A stretch of 64,000 bases of DNA from JBCAXA01 sp038534295. GTDB taxonomy: Bacteria > Pseudomonadota > Gammaproteobacteria > Steroidobacterales > Woeseiaceae. Of this stretch, positions 40,964-49,989 are shown piece after piece (position 1 is the stretch's first letter; each line of letters opens with the position of its first letter). Position numbers and translations under genes: made by a program. The notes under the pieces were generated by a model. That model saw only the letters and a list, made by a program, of their open reading frames with translations. It was not told where the DNA came from and ran no database searches. The stretch is taken from the NCBI GenBank assembly GCA_038534295.1, contig JBCAXA010000002.1, positions 248,001 to 312,000 of the forward strand, in the 5' to 3' direction.

Positions 40964-40989
40964 AAAACCCCGCCCAGTGCGGGGTTTTT
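40964..40989 (+). terminator. Intrinsic terminator/attenuator between rpmA and obgE
   Basis: Stem AAAACCCCGC (40964-40973) / GCGGGGTTTT (40979-40988), loop CCAGT, then T-run. Lies 21 bp after rpmA and 22 bp before obgE, so it likely reduces read-through into obgE. Confidence 0.88.
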
Positions 40990-41010
40990 CGTATCTGAGG
41001 TTCAACGACC

Positions 41011-42066
41011 ATGAAATTCGTCGACGAAGCGACCATTCGGGTAGTCGCCGGCAACGGCGGCAATGGATCGCTTAGCTTTCGTCGCGAAAAGTACATCCCG
41101 AGGGGCGGCCCCGATGGTGGCGACGGCGGTCACGGTGGGTCGGTGTGGTTGGTGGCCGACGGCGGTTTGAACACGCTCGCTGATTTTCGGGTCGCCCGCC
41201 GATTTCGCGCCGAGAACGGTCAGCCTGGTGCCGGTCGCGAACGAACGGGTCGCAGCGGTCAAGATTTGGAAGTTGCGGTACCGGTTGGCACGGCGGTCTT
41301 TGACGTCGATACCGGCGAGCTCATCGGCGACGTAACGGCGAAGGGCCAGCGGCTCAAAGTTGCTGCAGGCGGTGAGGGTGGTCTCGGCAACACCCGATTC
41401 AAGAGCTCAACCAATCGGGCCCCACGGCAAACGACACCCGGTACGCCCGGCGAGCAGCGCCATCTCAAGCTCGAACTGCGCGTGCTGGCTGACGTCGGAC
41501 TCCTCGGTTTGCCGAACGCCGGTAAATCGACACTGATTTCAAAGCTGAGCGCGGCACGGCCGAAAATTGCCGACTATCCATTCACGACGCTGTACCCGAA
41601 CCTCGGGGTCGTGCGCGTCGGCGACCAGCAAAGCTTCGTCATCGCTGATATTCCCGGGCTCATCGAAGGTGCCGCCAGCGGCGCCGGGCTCGGGGTCCGA
41701 TTCCTGAAACACCTGTCGCGGACGGGCCTGTTATTGCACGTCGTCGATGTCGCGCCGATTGATGGCAGCGATCCGATCGAGGCTGCACTCGGTTTGTTGC
41801 GAGAGCTCGATGCCTACAGCGATGAGCTCGCGTCGAAACCGCGTTGGCTGGTGCTCAACAAGATGGATTTGCTCGATGCATCAGAGCGCTCGGAAGTGCT
41901 CGACGCTTGGCGCGCGCGCTTTGCCGAAATGGCCGTTGCCGCCGATACCGTATTCGCTATTAGTGCGGTTAGCGGTGACGGCTGCGACCCGCTTGCTCAG
42001 GCCGTGGCGCGCTATCTCGAAACCGCTCGTAGCGAGCTCGAGACGACAGCCGGCGAGCTCGCTTGA
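41011..42066 (+). CDS. obgE: GTPase ObgE/CgtA
   Basis: 351 residues. Glycine-rich Obg fold at the N-terminus (KFVDEATIRVVAGNGGNGSLSFRREK to about 158), then the G domain with P-loop GLPNAGKSTLI, FTTLYPNLG (G2), DIPGLIEG (G3), NKMD (G4) and SAVSGDG (G5). Ribosome-associated GTPase linked to 50S assembly and ppGpp stress. The C-terminal extension found in some Obg proteins is short here. Follows rplU-rpmA as in most bacteria; the terminator at 40964 lies before it. Confidence 0.96.
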   Translation: MKFVDEATIRVVAGNGGNGSLSFRREKYIPRGGPDGGDGGHGGSVWLVADGGLNTLADFRVARRFRAENGQPGAGRERTGRSGQDLEVAVPVGTAVFDVDTGELIGDVTAKGQRLKVAAGGEGGLGNTRFKSSTNRAPRQTTPGTPGEQRHLKLELRVLADVGLLGLPNAGKSTLISKLSAARPKIADYPFTTLYPNLGVVRVGDQQSFVIADIPGLIEGAASGAGLGVRFLKHLSRTGLLLHVVDVAPIDGSDPIEAALGLLRELDAYSDELASKPRWLVLNKMDLLDASERSEVLDAWRARFAEMAVAADTVFAISAVSGDGCDPLAQAVARYLETARSELETTAGELA

Positions 42067-42072
42067 AACAAA

Positions 42073-42094
42073 AACGCCGGCAATAGCCGGCGTT
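42073..42094. terminator. Terminator between obgE and rpsT
   Basis: Stem AACGCCGGC (42073-42081) / GCCGGCGTT (42086-42094), loop AATA. Read on the minus strand it is followed by TTTTTGTTT, an ideal intrinsic terminator for rpsT; on the plus strand the T-run is short (TTAG), so it ends obgE less well. Confidence 0.85.
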
Positions 42095-42119
42095 AGTCGT
42101 GCGCTCGGTTGCGGCGTGC

Positions 42120-42383
42120 CTACGGCAGAGACCGCACCATCGTGTTCAAGCGGCTTTTGTGCCGAGCCGCCTTATTCTTGTGGATGATGCCTTTGCTGAC
42201 CATTGCGTCGATGACCGGTACGGCAGCGGCGTAGCGGCTGCTAGCACCGTCTTTGTCGCCAGCGTCAACGGCCTTGACGACGTTCTTGATATGCGTGCGC
42301 ATTTTTGAGCGCAGCGCCATGTTGTGCTGGCGGCGCTTTTCGCCCTGGCGGGCGCGCTTTTGCGCGGATTTGATGTTGGCCAC
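42120..42383 (-). CDS. rpsT: 30S ribosomal protein S20
   Basis: 87 residues: ANIKSAQKRARQGEKRRQHN N-terminus, SKMRTHIKNVVKAVDAG middle and NKAARHKSRLN near the C-terminus, the full S20 sequence. Located beside murJ, divergently, the conserved gammaproteobacterial order. Terminated by the hairpin at 42073-42094. Confidence 0.97.
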   Translation of the reverse strand: MANIKSAQKRARQGEKRRQHNMALRSKMRTHIKNVVKAVDAGDKDGASSRYAAAVPVIDAMVSKGIIHKNKAARHKSRLNTMVRSLP

Positions 42384-42518
42384 TGCGTTTCCGTGAGGCT
42401 ATGCAAAACAGCCGCGAATTATCCCGCTGCTGCCTTACGCTGTCAACGCTATCCAGTCCCCGAACGGCGCCGCTTGCGGTTAGAATGCGCGGCTACGCCC
42501 TGCGCGATCAGCCGCCCG

Positions 42519-44111
42519 ATGACCGAAGAACCAAGTGCCCGAAAACCGGGTCTGCTCCGCGCAACCAGCACCGTGTCGGTCTTCACGCTGCTGTCGCGCA
42601 TCCTCGGTTTGGTGCGCGATATCGTCATCGCGAACGTTTTCGGGGTCAGCCGGGTCACCGAGGCCTTTTTCGTGGCCAACAAGATCCCCAATATGTTGCG
42701 CCGATTTTTCGCGGAAGGCGCGTTTTCGCAAGGTTTCGTCCCGGTCGTCAACGATTTTCGTGCCAAGAAATCGCTAGCCGAAACGGCCACGTTCATTGCG
42801 GAGGCCGTCGGCACCCTTGGCGGGGTATTGCTCGTCATCACTGGCCTCGGCGTCCTGCTGGCACCCGGGTTTGTGTTTGTCGTCGCCCCCGGCTTTGTCG
42901 ACGACGATCGGTTCTCGCTCACAGTCGCAATGCTCCGACTGACCTTCCCGTACCTGCTGTTCGTGTCGCTAGCGGCGCTGGCGGCCGGCGTTCTAAACAG
43001 CCTGGGGCGCTTCGCGCTGCCGTCACTTGCGCCGGTAATCCTCAACGTTGCGCTCATCGCTGCTGCGCTGTTCGTCGCCCCGCACCTGGCGCAGCCTGGC
43101 CTAGCGCTGGCCGGCGCGGTACTGGTCGCCGGCGCTCTGCAGCTGGCAATCCTGCTGCCGCCGCTGGCACGGCGTGGCTTACTGAAACCGCCGCGGTGGG
43201 CGCCACGCAGCCCGGGCGTGCGACGAGTTCGAGAGCTCATGCTGCCGGCGTTGCTCGGGTCGTCCGCGGCGCAGATCAACATTCTGATCGACAACATCAT
43301 CGCGTCCGCATTGGTCGCCGGCTCGGTAAGCTGGCTGTATTTCTCCGATCGCCTGATGGAGTTTCCGCTTGGCGTATTCGGCATCGCGCTAGCCACGGCC
43401 ATTTTGCCGCAGCTCTCCTCACAGCACGCCAACGGCCTGACCAACGAGTTCAGCGCCACGTTGGATCGCGGACTGCGTCTGGTTTTTGCCGTTGGGCTGC
43501 CAGCGGCGGCCGGTCTGATGGTGCTATCGGGGCCTTTGGTCGTAACCCTGTTCTATCGCGGTGCGTTTACGGCTGAAGATGCGCTGATGACTCAATGGAG
43601 TCTCATCGCATTTGCGATCGGTTTGGTTGGCTTCATGCTGGTCAAGGTACTTGCGCCAGGATTCTTTGCTCGAATGGACACGCGCACACCGTTACGCTGT
43701 GCGCTCGTCGCACTCGCGGTTAACGTCGTGTTGAACGGTGTGTTTGTGGCGATAGCACTGTGGCGCGACCTGCCGGGTGCGCATGCTGGACTCGCCGCAG
43801 CGACGTCCATTGCGGCGTGGACCAACGCGTTTTTGCTGTATCGAACGCTACGCGCGAGCGGCACGTTAGGCTTGTCGCCCGGCTGGCAAGGCTTGTTAGC
43901 ACGCCTGACGATTGCCGTTGTTGCTATGGTCGTCGTGCTCGTATGGCTGACCCCGGATCTCAGCGTCTGGTACCGCTGGACACAGCTTGCGAGAGTCGGT
44001 TGGCTGCTCGCTTTCGTGGCACTCGGCGTGGTCGTGTTTACGGCGGCGGCGTGGCTCGCGGGACTTCGTCCGCGGGCGTTACTAGCAACGGATTCGGGCA
44101 CTGCCGGCTGA
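42519..44111 (+). CDS. murJ: Lipid II flippase MurJ
   Basis: 530 residues. Multidrug/oligosaccharidyl-lipid/polysaccharide (MOP) exporter family with about 14 hydrophobic helices. N-terminal LLRATSTVSVFTLLSRILGLVRDIVIA with conserved Arg, then KIPNMLRRFFAEGAFSQGFVP, SINxxID-like QINILIDNIIAS and YFSDRLMEFPLGVFGIALATAILPQ. It flips the peptidoglycan precursor lipid II. ATG 42519 matches the family start. The TGATG overlap at its stop couples it to ribF. Confidence 0.95.
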   Translation: MTEEPSARKPGLLRATSTVSVFTLLSRILGLVRDIVIANVFGVSRVTEAFFVANKIPNMLRRFFAEGAFSQGFVPVVNDFRAKKSLAETATFIAEAVGTLGGVLLVITGLGVLLAPGFVFVVAPGFVDDDRFSLTVAMLRLTFPYLLFVSLAALAAGVLNSLGRFALPSLAPVILNVALIAAALFVAPHLAQPGLALAGAVLVAGALQLAILLPPLARRGLLKPPRWAPRSPGVRRVRELMLPALLGSSAAQINILIDNIIASALVAGSVSWLYFSDRLMEFPLGVFGIALATAILPQLSSQHANGLTNEFSATLDRGLRLVFAVGLPAAAGLMVLSGPLVVTLFYRGAFTAEDALMTQWSLIAFAIGLVGFMLVKVLAPGFFARMDTRTPLRCALVALAVNVVLNGVFVAIALWRDLPGAHAGLAAATSIAAWTNAFLLYRTLRASGTLGLSPGWQGLLARLTIAVVAMVVVLVWLTPDLSVWYRWTQLARVGWLLAFVALGVVVFTAAAWLAGLRPRALLATDSGTAG

Positions 44112-45064
44112 TGTGGTTCGGTCGTCACAGCGTACCGGCAGGCATAGACCTTGCCAGCGTCGGCAGCGTCGTCACCATTGGCGCTTACGACGGACTGCAT
44201 ATTGGCCACGAAGTCGTTCTCGACAAGGTCCGCAGCGAGGCGCGACGTTACGGGGCTCGTTCGGTTGTTATGAGTTTTGAACCGACGCCAAAGGAGTTTT
44301 TTGCCGGTGAGTACGGTTCGCAGCGCTTGATGAGTTTCCGCCAACGCTTCATCCGCTTGCGTGACCTCGATGTGGACTTATTTTTCTGCCCACGATTCGA
44401 CACGCAACTTGCCAATGAGTCGGCCAGAAGTTTTGTCCGGCATTGGTTGGTCGATGTGCTGCACTGCCGGCACATCGTCGTCGGTGACGATTTTCGCTAT
44501 GGTCGACAGCGTGCCGGCACTTTTGACACGCTAACGAGTGCCGGTCACGATTTCGGTTTTACCGTCGAGCGAACCGAAAGCGTCTGCAAGGACGGCGAGC
44601 GGGTCAGCAGCACGGCAATACGAGCCGCCCTGCAGGCCGGTGACCTGGGCCTCGCGGAACGTCTGCTCGGGCGTAGTTTTGCGATCGAAGGTCGCGTTCG
44701 GCACGGCAAGAAGCTCGGCCGCACGCTTGGCTACCCGACGGCAAATTTGGCGGTTCGCCGGCGTCTATGCCCGCCGCACGGTATTTATGCGGTGACGGTG
44801 AACGGCGCCGGGTTGACGAACCATGCTGGCGTTGCGAGCCTCGGCACCCGACCAACGGTCGATGACCACGGCCAGGTGTTACTGGAGGTCCATTTGTTCG
44901 ACATTGAACGCGATCTGTACGGCGAACGCCTCGAGGTGTCGTTACGAGGCTTCCTGCGGGCGGAGGAGAAATTTGCGTCGCTCGATTTACTGGTTGCGCA
45001 AATGAACGAAGACGAGAAAACGGCCCGAGAAATCCTCGCGGCCGCGGGAGTATGTGCGCAATGA
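44111..45064 (+). CDS. ribF: Bifunctional riboflavin kinase / FAD synthetase
   Basis: 317 residues. The N-terminal FMN adenylyltransferase has GAYDGLHIGHEVVL, in place of the more common G-x-FDG-x-H-x-GH, and VGDDFRYGRQRAG; the C-terminal riboflavin kinase has RHGKKLGRTLGYPTANL and ASLGTRPTV and LFDIERDLYGERLEV. Makes FMN and FAD. Start ATG overlaps murJ; ends overlapping the lspA start (ATGA). The usual ileS gene between ribF and lspA is absent. Confidence 0.95.
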   Translation: MWFGRHSVPAGIDLASVGSVVTIGAYDGLHIGHEVVLDKVRSEARRYGARSVVMSFEPTPKEFFAGEYGSQRLMSFRQRFIRLRDLDVDLFFCPRFDTQLANESARSFVRHWLVDVLHCRHIVVGDDFRYGRQRAGTFDTLTSAGHDFGFTVERTESVCKDGERVSSTAIRAALQAGDLGLAERLLGRSFAIEGRVRHGKKLGRTLGYPTANLAVRRRLCPPHGIYAVTVNGAGLTNHAGVASLGTRPTVDDHGQVLLEVHLFDIERDLYGERLEVSLRGFLRAEEKFASLDLLVAQMNEDEKTAREILAAAGVCAQ

Positions 45065-45591
45065 CGGAAACCGTCGACGACTCAGCAGCGCCGAACGAGC
45101 CATCTGCTGCGGGGTCCGGATTAATCTGGTTGTGGCTGACCGCTGTGATAATTGCCGCGGATCAGGTGACAAAGTGGCTGGTCTATACACGCATCGAGAT
45201 CGCGGATCGAATTGTCGTCAATCCGCTGCTCGAATTGACCCATCGCCACAACACCGGCGCTGCATTCAGTTTTCTCGCCAGCGAAAGCGGCTGGCAACGT
45301 TGGCTGTTTGTCGGCTTGGGTGCCGTGGTGAGCGTTTTTATCGTCGGCTATCTGCACGCGCTGCCGCGTCGCGGTACGACGCCGCTGGCAATCGGACTTG
45401 CGTTGATACTCGGCGGCGCGGTCGGCAACGTCATCGATCGACTGAACTATGGCTTTGTCGTAGATTTCATCCTGATCGGCTATCGCGATCTGGTGTTTCC
45501 ATACGCGTTCAATATTGCCGATGCGGCGATCAGCGTGGGTGCCGCATTGCTGATCATCGATGCGTTGTTTCTCGAATCGCGTCGTCGCTAA
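45061..45591 (+). CDS. lspA: Signal peptidase II (prolipoprotein)
   Basis: 176 residues with four hydrophobic segments. Conserved catalytic Asps: IIAADQVTKW, GNVIDRLNYGFVVDFI and FNIADAAISVG. Cleaves signal peptides of lipoproteins at the Cys lipobox. ATG 45061 overlaps the ribF stop by 4 bp (ATGA), so translation is coupled. It converges with pilE, leaving 11 bp and a small GGGAC/GTCCC hairpin between. Confidence 0.95.
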   Translation: MTETVDDSAAPNEPSAAGSGLIWLWLTAVIIAADQVTKWLVYTRIEIADRIVVNPLLELTHRHNTGAAFSFLASESGWQRWLFVGLGAVVSVFIVGYLHALPRRGTTPLAIGLALILGGAVGNVIDRLNYGFVVDFILIGYRDLVFPYAFNIADAAISVGAALLIIDALFLESRRR

Positions 45592-45602
45592 TCAACCCGG
45601 GA

Positions 45603-46049
45603 CTATTTGTCCCAGCAAACGTCCGGCGTTTTCGGCGATGAGCCGAACTCAGCGTCGTGATCAATCCACATGCGCTGACAGCGGCCGGCTTCACCAGCGG
45701 CAGTACCCGTGTAGGTCGCTACCAAGCGAAAGGTCGAAGCGTTCGCGTTCTCTATGCTGATTTCGTACTGGCCATTAGGCGTCGTGTACGTGGCGCCACC
45801 GGCACCGCGTAACTGCGCCATCGACGTCGCATAGGTGTTGTTGTTCAGGTAGAACTTTTCTTGTTCGGCGGCGTACTGGATCACGGCGGCGCGGCCTTCG
45901 GTGCGGCCGGCGCGCAACGAATACTCAGCGTAACTCGGGTAACCGATTGCGGCGAGCAGGGCGATGATCACAACGACGATCATCAGTTCGAGTAAGGTCA
46001 CCCCGCGCTGCAGGCGCGGGGTGGTCGTATAGTTGGCTAGATTGGTCAT
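45603..46049 (-). CDS. pilE: Type IV minor pilin PilE-like
   Basis: 148 residues. Class III prepilin leader ending G, then VTLLELMIVVVIIALLAAIGYP with the conserved Glu5 in the mature N-helix; C-terminal Cys pair (CQRMWI, DVCWDK) forms the pilin disulfide loop. Located at the end of the minor pilin operon as in Pseudomonas (pilE after pilY1). Start ATG overlaps the pilY1 stop by 3 bp. Confidence 0.9.
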   Translation of the reverse strand: MTNLANYTTTPRLQRGVTLLELMIVVVIIALLAAIGYPSYAEYSLRAGRTEGRAAVIQYAAEQEKFYLNNNTYATSMAQLRGAGGATYTTPNGQYEISIENANASTFRLVATYTGTAAGEAGRCQRMWIDHDAEFGSSPKTPDVCWDK

Positions 46050-49000
46050 TCGACCCCTTCCTGTGTCCAAATCGTGCGAGTCGGTCGCAGACACGCTGGC
46101 AATGCCGTGCAGTAGTTTGCCAGACAAACGACCGCGTTGGCCGTATTCGGGTCATCCTCACACGACGCGGCCGCACAGATCGAGTTTGATGGGTCAGCAA
46201 GACACACACACTCTTTGTCCGACAGCTGGGCGGGGCAGCCGGGCGGGCGCGGCGGAATAACCTCGACCACCTGGTCTTTGTCACCGAACAGGAATACCGG
46301 GTCGGCAACAATGCCGGACTGCGTCAGATCAATGAATCGCTGATCGACGCTCGGCGGCTGATTGGCATCCAGAACCGGCGGCGATGCGTCGGCCGGATTG
46401 ATGCGGTAGAGACGGTTCAGGCCGCCAGAGGCGATACACGGATTGATGTTGGTCGCGTTTGGCGTAAAGCTCGCAAAGAACGTCGTACCGAGGAACGTGC
46501 CCGAGTTGGACAGGATTTTCTCGCCAGTCTCGAGCGGCAGCAGCCAACCGCGTTGACCGGCGTTGACGACGACACCCGCGTTGCTGGTGCGATCGACGAC
46601 CGCGAGGTCGCCCTCGGTAACGATGTTATAGCTGTCGAATTGCGCTTGGGTCAGCGTGTTGAAAATATCGGCATCGCGAATCGAGTAAAAACGATCGTTG
46701 TTCGCGGAGCTGAGCGGCGATGCGCGGTAGCCGGAGCCAATCATCAGTGCGAGGAAACGCTGCCCCGACACTGGGTCTCTGATCAGGACCGGGTCCGGCG
46801 TCGTGTAAAAGCGGCGCGTTTCGCTGAGCGGGGCACCGCCGCCGCCAGCAGCACCTTCCGAACCGAGCTGCGCGATGACGCCACCAGCCGCTTCAAAGGT
46901 CGCGCCATTGAGTTCGTTGGTAATGTCGAAACGCAGCAGCTGACCACCCATGTCGCCGGCGTAAATGCGATCGATATAGCCATCACCGGATACGTCGACC
47001 ACGGACAGCTCGGCCGGAATCGCGCGGTTCATTTCAGCGCCGTTGCGGTCAACCACGGTGGAAACGGTAGCGCCCGGCACCGCGGCATTGCCGGCGGCCC
47101 ACAGCAATTTGCCGGACTCCAAATCGATCATGAAGATCCGCGCGCCTTCGCCATCGTCGGCATTTGGCGGGTCGATGACGTCATGCACGGTGTCATAGCC
47201 GCCGCCAACGAAGAGCGCGATTTGTTGGCTATCTACATCCTGGCCGAGGCTCGGTGCGCGTACTCGCGCAGCGACTGGCGTTGACCAAGTCCAGCCGAGG
47301 CTGTCGAGCTCTGTCGGTGTCAGACGCCATTTCAGCGTCGGCGTCGCCTTGTTGGTGATATCGAGTAGGTAATAACTCTGATCGCCGCGACGCATGCCGA
47401 ACGCGAGGTAGATAAAGTCGTTGCCGCCGATGATGCCGTCTTGGTTCTCATCAAAAATAATCGGCAGCATGTTGCCGTCTACGCCGTAGTTCTTGTAGCG
47501 AATCGACTGGTTCTTAAAGAGGCTGTTCTGCTCGTCGAGAAACTCCAGCGGCATGAATGACCAGACTTCGGCACCGGTCTGCATGTCGATCGCATGAATC
47601 AGGCCATCGTTGGTACCAAAAATAATCAAGCCTTCCGGATTGGTCGGCGTGCCGCCGTAGACGATACTCGCCGGCTGCGAGTGCAGCGGGTCGCCGATCT
47701 GTTGACGCAAGGTCGTGGTCGGGTCGGAGTCGATGTCGCGAAGGTCTTCGCCGTTGATCCACTCAACGAGCTCAGCCACGGTTGGGTCGCCCGGGATGCC
47801 CGAGATACCAAGATCGGCCGGCGTAAAGGTTGCGCTCTCGACCTCGACAAGCGTGTTGATCGGTCCACCGTCGAAGTTAGTAAAGACTCGACGCGTAGCT
47901 ACCGGCGGCAGCTGACTGGCTGCACCGCCGGCCGCAACGATCGCGCCATCGTTGACGCCAGCCGGTGTCCAGAAGCTGCGTGTGCCTTCGGCAAAGAGCC
48001 CGGTCGCCGCAACGGCTGGGTTGCCGAGCGCGTCGACGATCTCGCCGTTGTTGTCGAGCTTGTAGCGTTTTAGGTTGCCCGGCCAATGGGTTTGCGTCGA
48101 CGCTTCGAACACCGTGAAGTACAGGTCGTCAAGCGTTCGCGTGCGGTTAAAGCTGTTGACCGAGACTGATGGCGACGTAAACGTCGTCTCGCGAGCGGCC
48201 TCGAGATCCTGAATCTCCTCCAAGGCACGAATCAGGTCGAAAAGGCTGTTCGATGGAAAGTATTGGCCCTTGCCGCGTTGCGCCGTTTCTTCCATGCGCG
48301 CAATGGCGTTGGCGTCGGTCAGCTGAAAACCGATGGTGTACGTCGTAACGTCCGGGACGCCGGCGAGCTTCTTGGCATCGATCAGTGCCGTGTCGGTGTC
48401 GTCCGGCGGTGCAAGATACGCAGCCATGTCGTCCATGCATGCGCCATTGGCAGTTTCGACACCGGTACAGAACAGTCCGCCGTTGCCGGTCAGCGTGGCC
48501 CAGCTCGGCAGCGTGTCGACCAGCGGCGGCGTGGCGGTATCGGAAACCGGCGCACCGTCACTCAGCAGAATTTGGTAATTGTTCGTGCATTCGAACGACG
48601 TTGGTGCCACGTAGTTGCCGGCGCCATCCAACGCATCGGCATCGGTGTTCGCCGCCGATGGAAACTGCAGCGGCCGACCGGTCCAGTACTGCGCCGATTC
48701 GTACAACGTTTCAGACAACGGCGTAACGCCGGCCGACGGCAGCCCCGCAACGGCATTGATGAGGTCCTGACGGTGCGTGCCGGCGTCGAGATCCTCGATT
48801 GCCTCGATGATTCGACCGCCGTTGCCGCCGTTAAAACGCATCAGGCCGGCGTTGGTGTCCTGCAGCGTGTTGTAGAAGTTATCGAGCACGTCACGCAGCA
48901 CCGAAATCCGTGTTTGACCGGATATCGGCGGGTTCTCGAAATAGTTCAGGAAGTTACCGCTGTAGAGGTAATAGACGACCTCGGTCGGCTGTGCGCCCCA

Positions 49001-49558
49001 GAAGACCGCCTCGGTCGGGTCGGTGGTGAACGGTTGACCGCTGCTGCCGCGTTTTGCGTACAGCTCGGGTCCGCCATCGCCATGCTCGCCGTCGTCGCGC
49101 GCGCATTCGACCATGAAGTTGTTATTCATCGGCGACAGCTCGTCCCATTTCACGGGACCGCCGCTCGCCGAGTAGTACTGCGCCATGATGTCGGAGTAGC
49201 GACCGCCGCCATTGAGCGATTGCAGGCCTTGTTCGCAGACGAGGTCGCCGAAATCGAACCAGTCCTGGTTGCCGGCGCAGGTCGGTGGCGACGTACCGTC
49301 GGTCGTAAAGTAGACGTAGTTCGCATCACATGCGCCTGTGTACGTCTGGTTCGGATCGTAAATCTCTTCCGTCGTAATCGTCGCGCCCATACTGCCGGAC
49401 GTATCGGCAATGAACAGCGTATTCGGCCGGTTGAGGCGCGCCGCTGTCGTTGTCGTCGACAGGATTTCCGTGTCGTCGGCGAGCGCCGACTGGCCAGCCC
49501 CAAGGGTCAGCAGTGCGGCAACACCGGCGGTCGAAAGCTTATGCATGAATTTGTTCAT
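46046..49558 (-). CDS. pilY1: Type IV pilus tip adhesin/assembly protein PilY1
   Basis: 1170 residues. Signal peptide, then an N-terminal von Willebrand A domain with MIDAS DTSGSMG at Asp52-Ser54-Ser56, and a C-terminal beta-propeller. Two calcium-like loops: DENQDGIIGGND (residues 703-714, EF-hand type) and DVSGDGYID (855-863), the latter followed by RIYAGDMGGQLLRFDI, the PilY1 signature; Pseudomonas PilY1 binds calcium at a similar point. It sits at the pilus tip and regulates extension, adhesion and surface sensing. ATG 49558 precedes the signal peptide; the longer frame upstream lacks homology. Confidence 0.92.
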   Translation of the reverse strand: MNKFMHKLSTAGVAALLTLGAGQSALADDTEILSTTTTAARLNRPNTLFIADTSGSMGATITTEEIYDPNQTYTGACDANYVYFTTDGTSPPTCAGNQDWFDFGDLVCEQGLQSLNGGGRYSDIMAQYYSASGGPVKWDELSPMNNNFMVECARDDGEHGDGGPELYAKRGSSGQPFTTDPTEAVFWGAQPTEVVYYLYSGNFLNYFENPPISGQTRISVLRDVLDNFYNTLQDTNAGLMRFNGGNGGRIIEAIEDLDAGTHRQDLINAVAGLPSAGVTPLSETLYESAQYWTGRPLQFPSAANTDADALDGAGNYVAPTSFECTNNYQILLSDGAPVSDTATPPLVDTLPSWATLTGNGGLFCTGVETANGACMDDMAAYLAPPDDTDTALIDAKKLAGVPDVTTYTIGFQLTDANAIARMEETAQRGKGQYFPSNSLFDLIRALEEIQDLEAARETTFTSPSVSVNSFNRTRTLDDLYFTVFEASTQTHWPGNLKRYKLDNNGEIVDALGNPAVAATGLFAEGTRSFWTPAGVNDGAIVAAGGAASQLPPVATRRVFTNFDGGPINTLVEVESATFTPADLGISGIPGDPTVAELVEWINGEDLRDIDSDPTTTLRQQIGDPLHSQPASIVYGGTPTNPEGLIIFGTNDGLIHAIDMQTGAEVWSFMPLEFLDEQNSLFKNQSIRYKNYGVDGNMLPIIFDENQDGIIGGNDFIYLAFGMRRGDQSYYLLDITNKATPTLKWRLTPTELDSLGWTWSTPVAARVRAPSLGQDVDSQQIALFVGGGYDTVHDVIDPPNADDGEGARIFMIDLESGKLLWAAGNAAVPGATVSTVVDRNGAEMNRAIPAELSVVDVSGDGYIDRIYAGDMGGQLLRFDITNELNGATFEAAGGVIAQLGSEGAAGGGGAPLSETRRFYTTPDPVLIRDPVSGQRFLALMIGSGYRASPLSSANNDRFYSIRDADIFNTLTQAQFDSYNIVTEGDLAVVDRTSNAGVVVNAGQRGWLLPLETGEKILSNSGTFLGTTFFASFTPNATNINPCIASGGLNRLYRINPADASPPVLDANQPPSVDQRFIDLTQSGIVADPVFLFGDKDQVVEVIPPRPPGCPAQLSDKECVCLADPSNSICAAASCEDDPNTANAVVCLANYCTALPACLRPTRTIWTQEGVE

Positions 49559-49610
49559 CGATCTGTCTGCCTTGATGATCAGCGTTGCGTCGGTTTCCGA
49601 CCGAGCCGCC

Positions 49611-49940
49611 TTAAATGTCGAGTGCAATGAAAGTGACGTTGCGCGTCTCAATGTCGTACGCGACAACGAAAATGCTGCCCGCTGCGACGGCCTGCGGCAG
49701 TACTTCTTTGAGCTGCGCAAGCGTTGTTCGGGTGCCGTTGATACGGTAGGACGTTGCGGCCGTTACTCGATGCGTGAACTGCTCGCAGCCTTGGCATTCG
49801 CGCAGAATGACCGAGCCAGAGATGCTGACCGGCAAGCGAATGAGTCCTGCTTCGACTTCATAGGCCTCTTCGTTGATTTGCGCGATGGCCGGCGCAAACA
49901 GACCTAGGCCGAGCAAAATTGCGAGTAAACGATGTTTCAT
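49611..49940 (-). CDS. Small secreted protein of the pilus operon
   Basis: 109 residues. Signal peptide MKHRLLAILLGLGLFAPAIAQ, then a short domain with Cys-x2-Cys (RECQGCEQF) and the strand-rich TSYRINGTRTTLAQLKEVLP, IFVVAYDIETRNVTFIAL. Ribosome site GGAAGGA before ATG 49940. It lies between pilX and pilY1, a place different from Pseudomonas pilY2 (which follows pilY1), but its size and secretion are alike. PilY2 counterpart is a reasonable guess, not a homology call. Confidence 0.72.
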   Translation of the reverse strand: MKHRLLAILLGLGLFAPAIAQINEEAYEVEAGLIRLPVSISGSVILRECQGCEQFTHRVTAATSYRINGTRTTLAQLKEVLPQAVAAGSIFVVAYDIETRNVTFIALDI

Positions 49941-49989
49941 GACGTTGTCCTTCCGAATTCCGTTGATGTGCCGTCGTCTGTCCGTTGGC

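Noticed and set aside
42401..43576. Alternative long frame inside murJ
   Set aside because: It lies over the full MurJ protein with many Arg and no recognisable fold.
48263..49630. Long frame opposite pilY1
   Set aside because: The PilY1 frame has the MIDAS and calcium motifs; the opposite one is low-complexity and unsupported.
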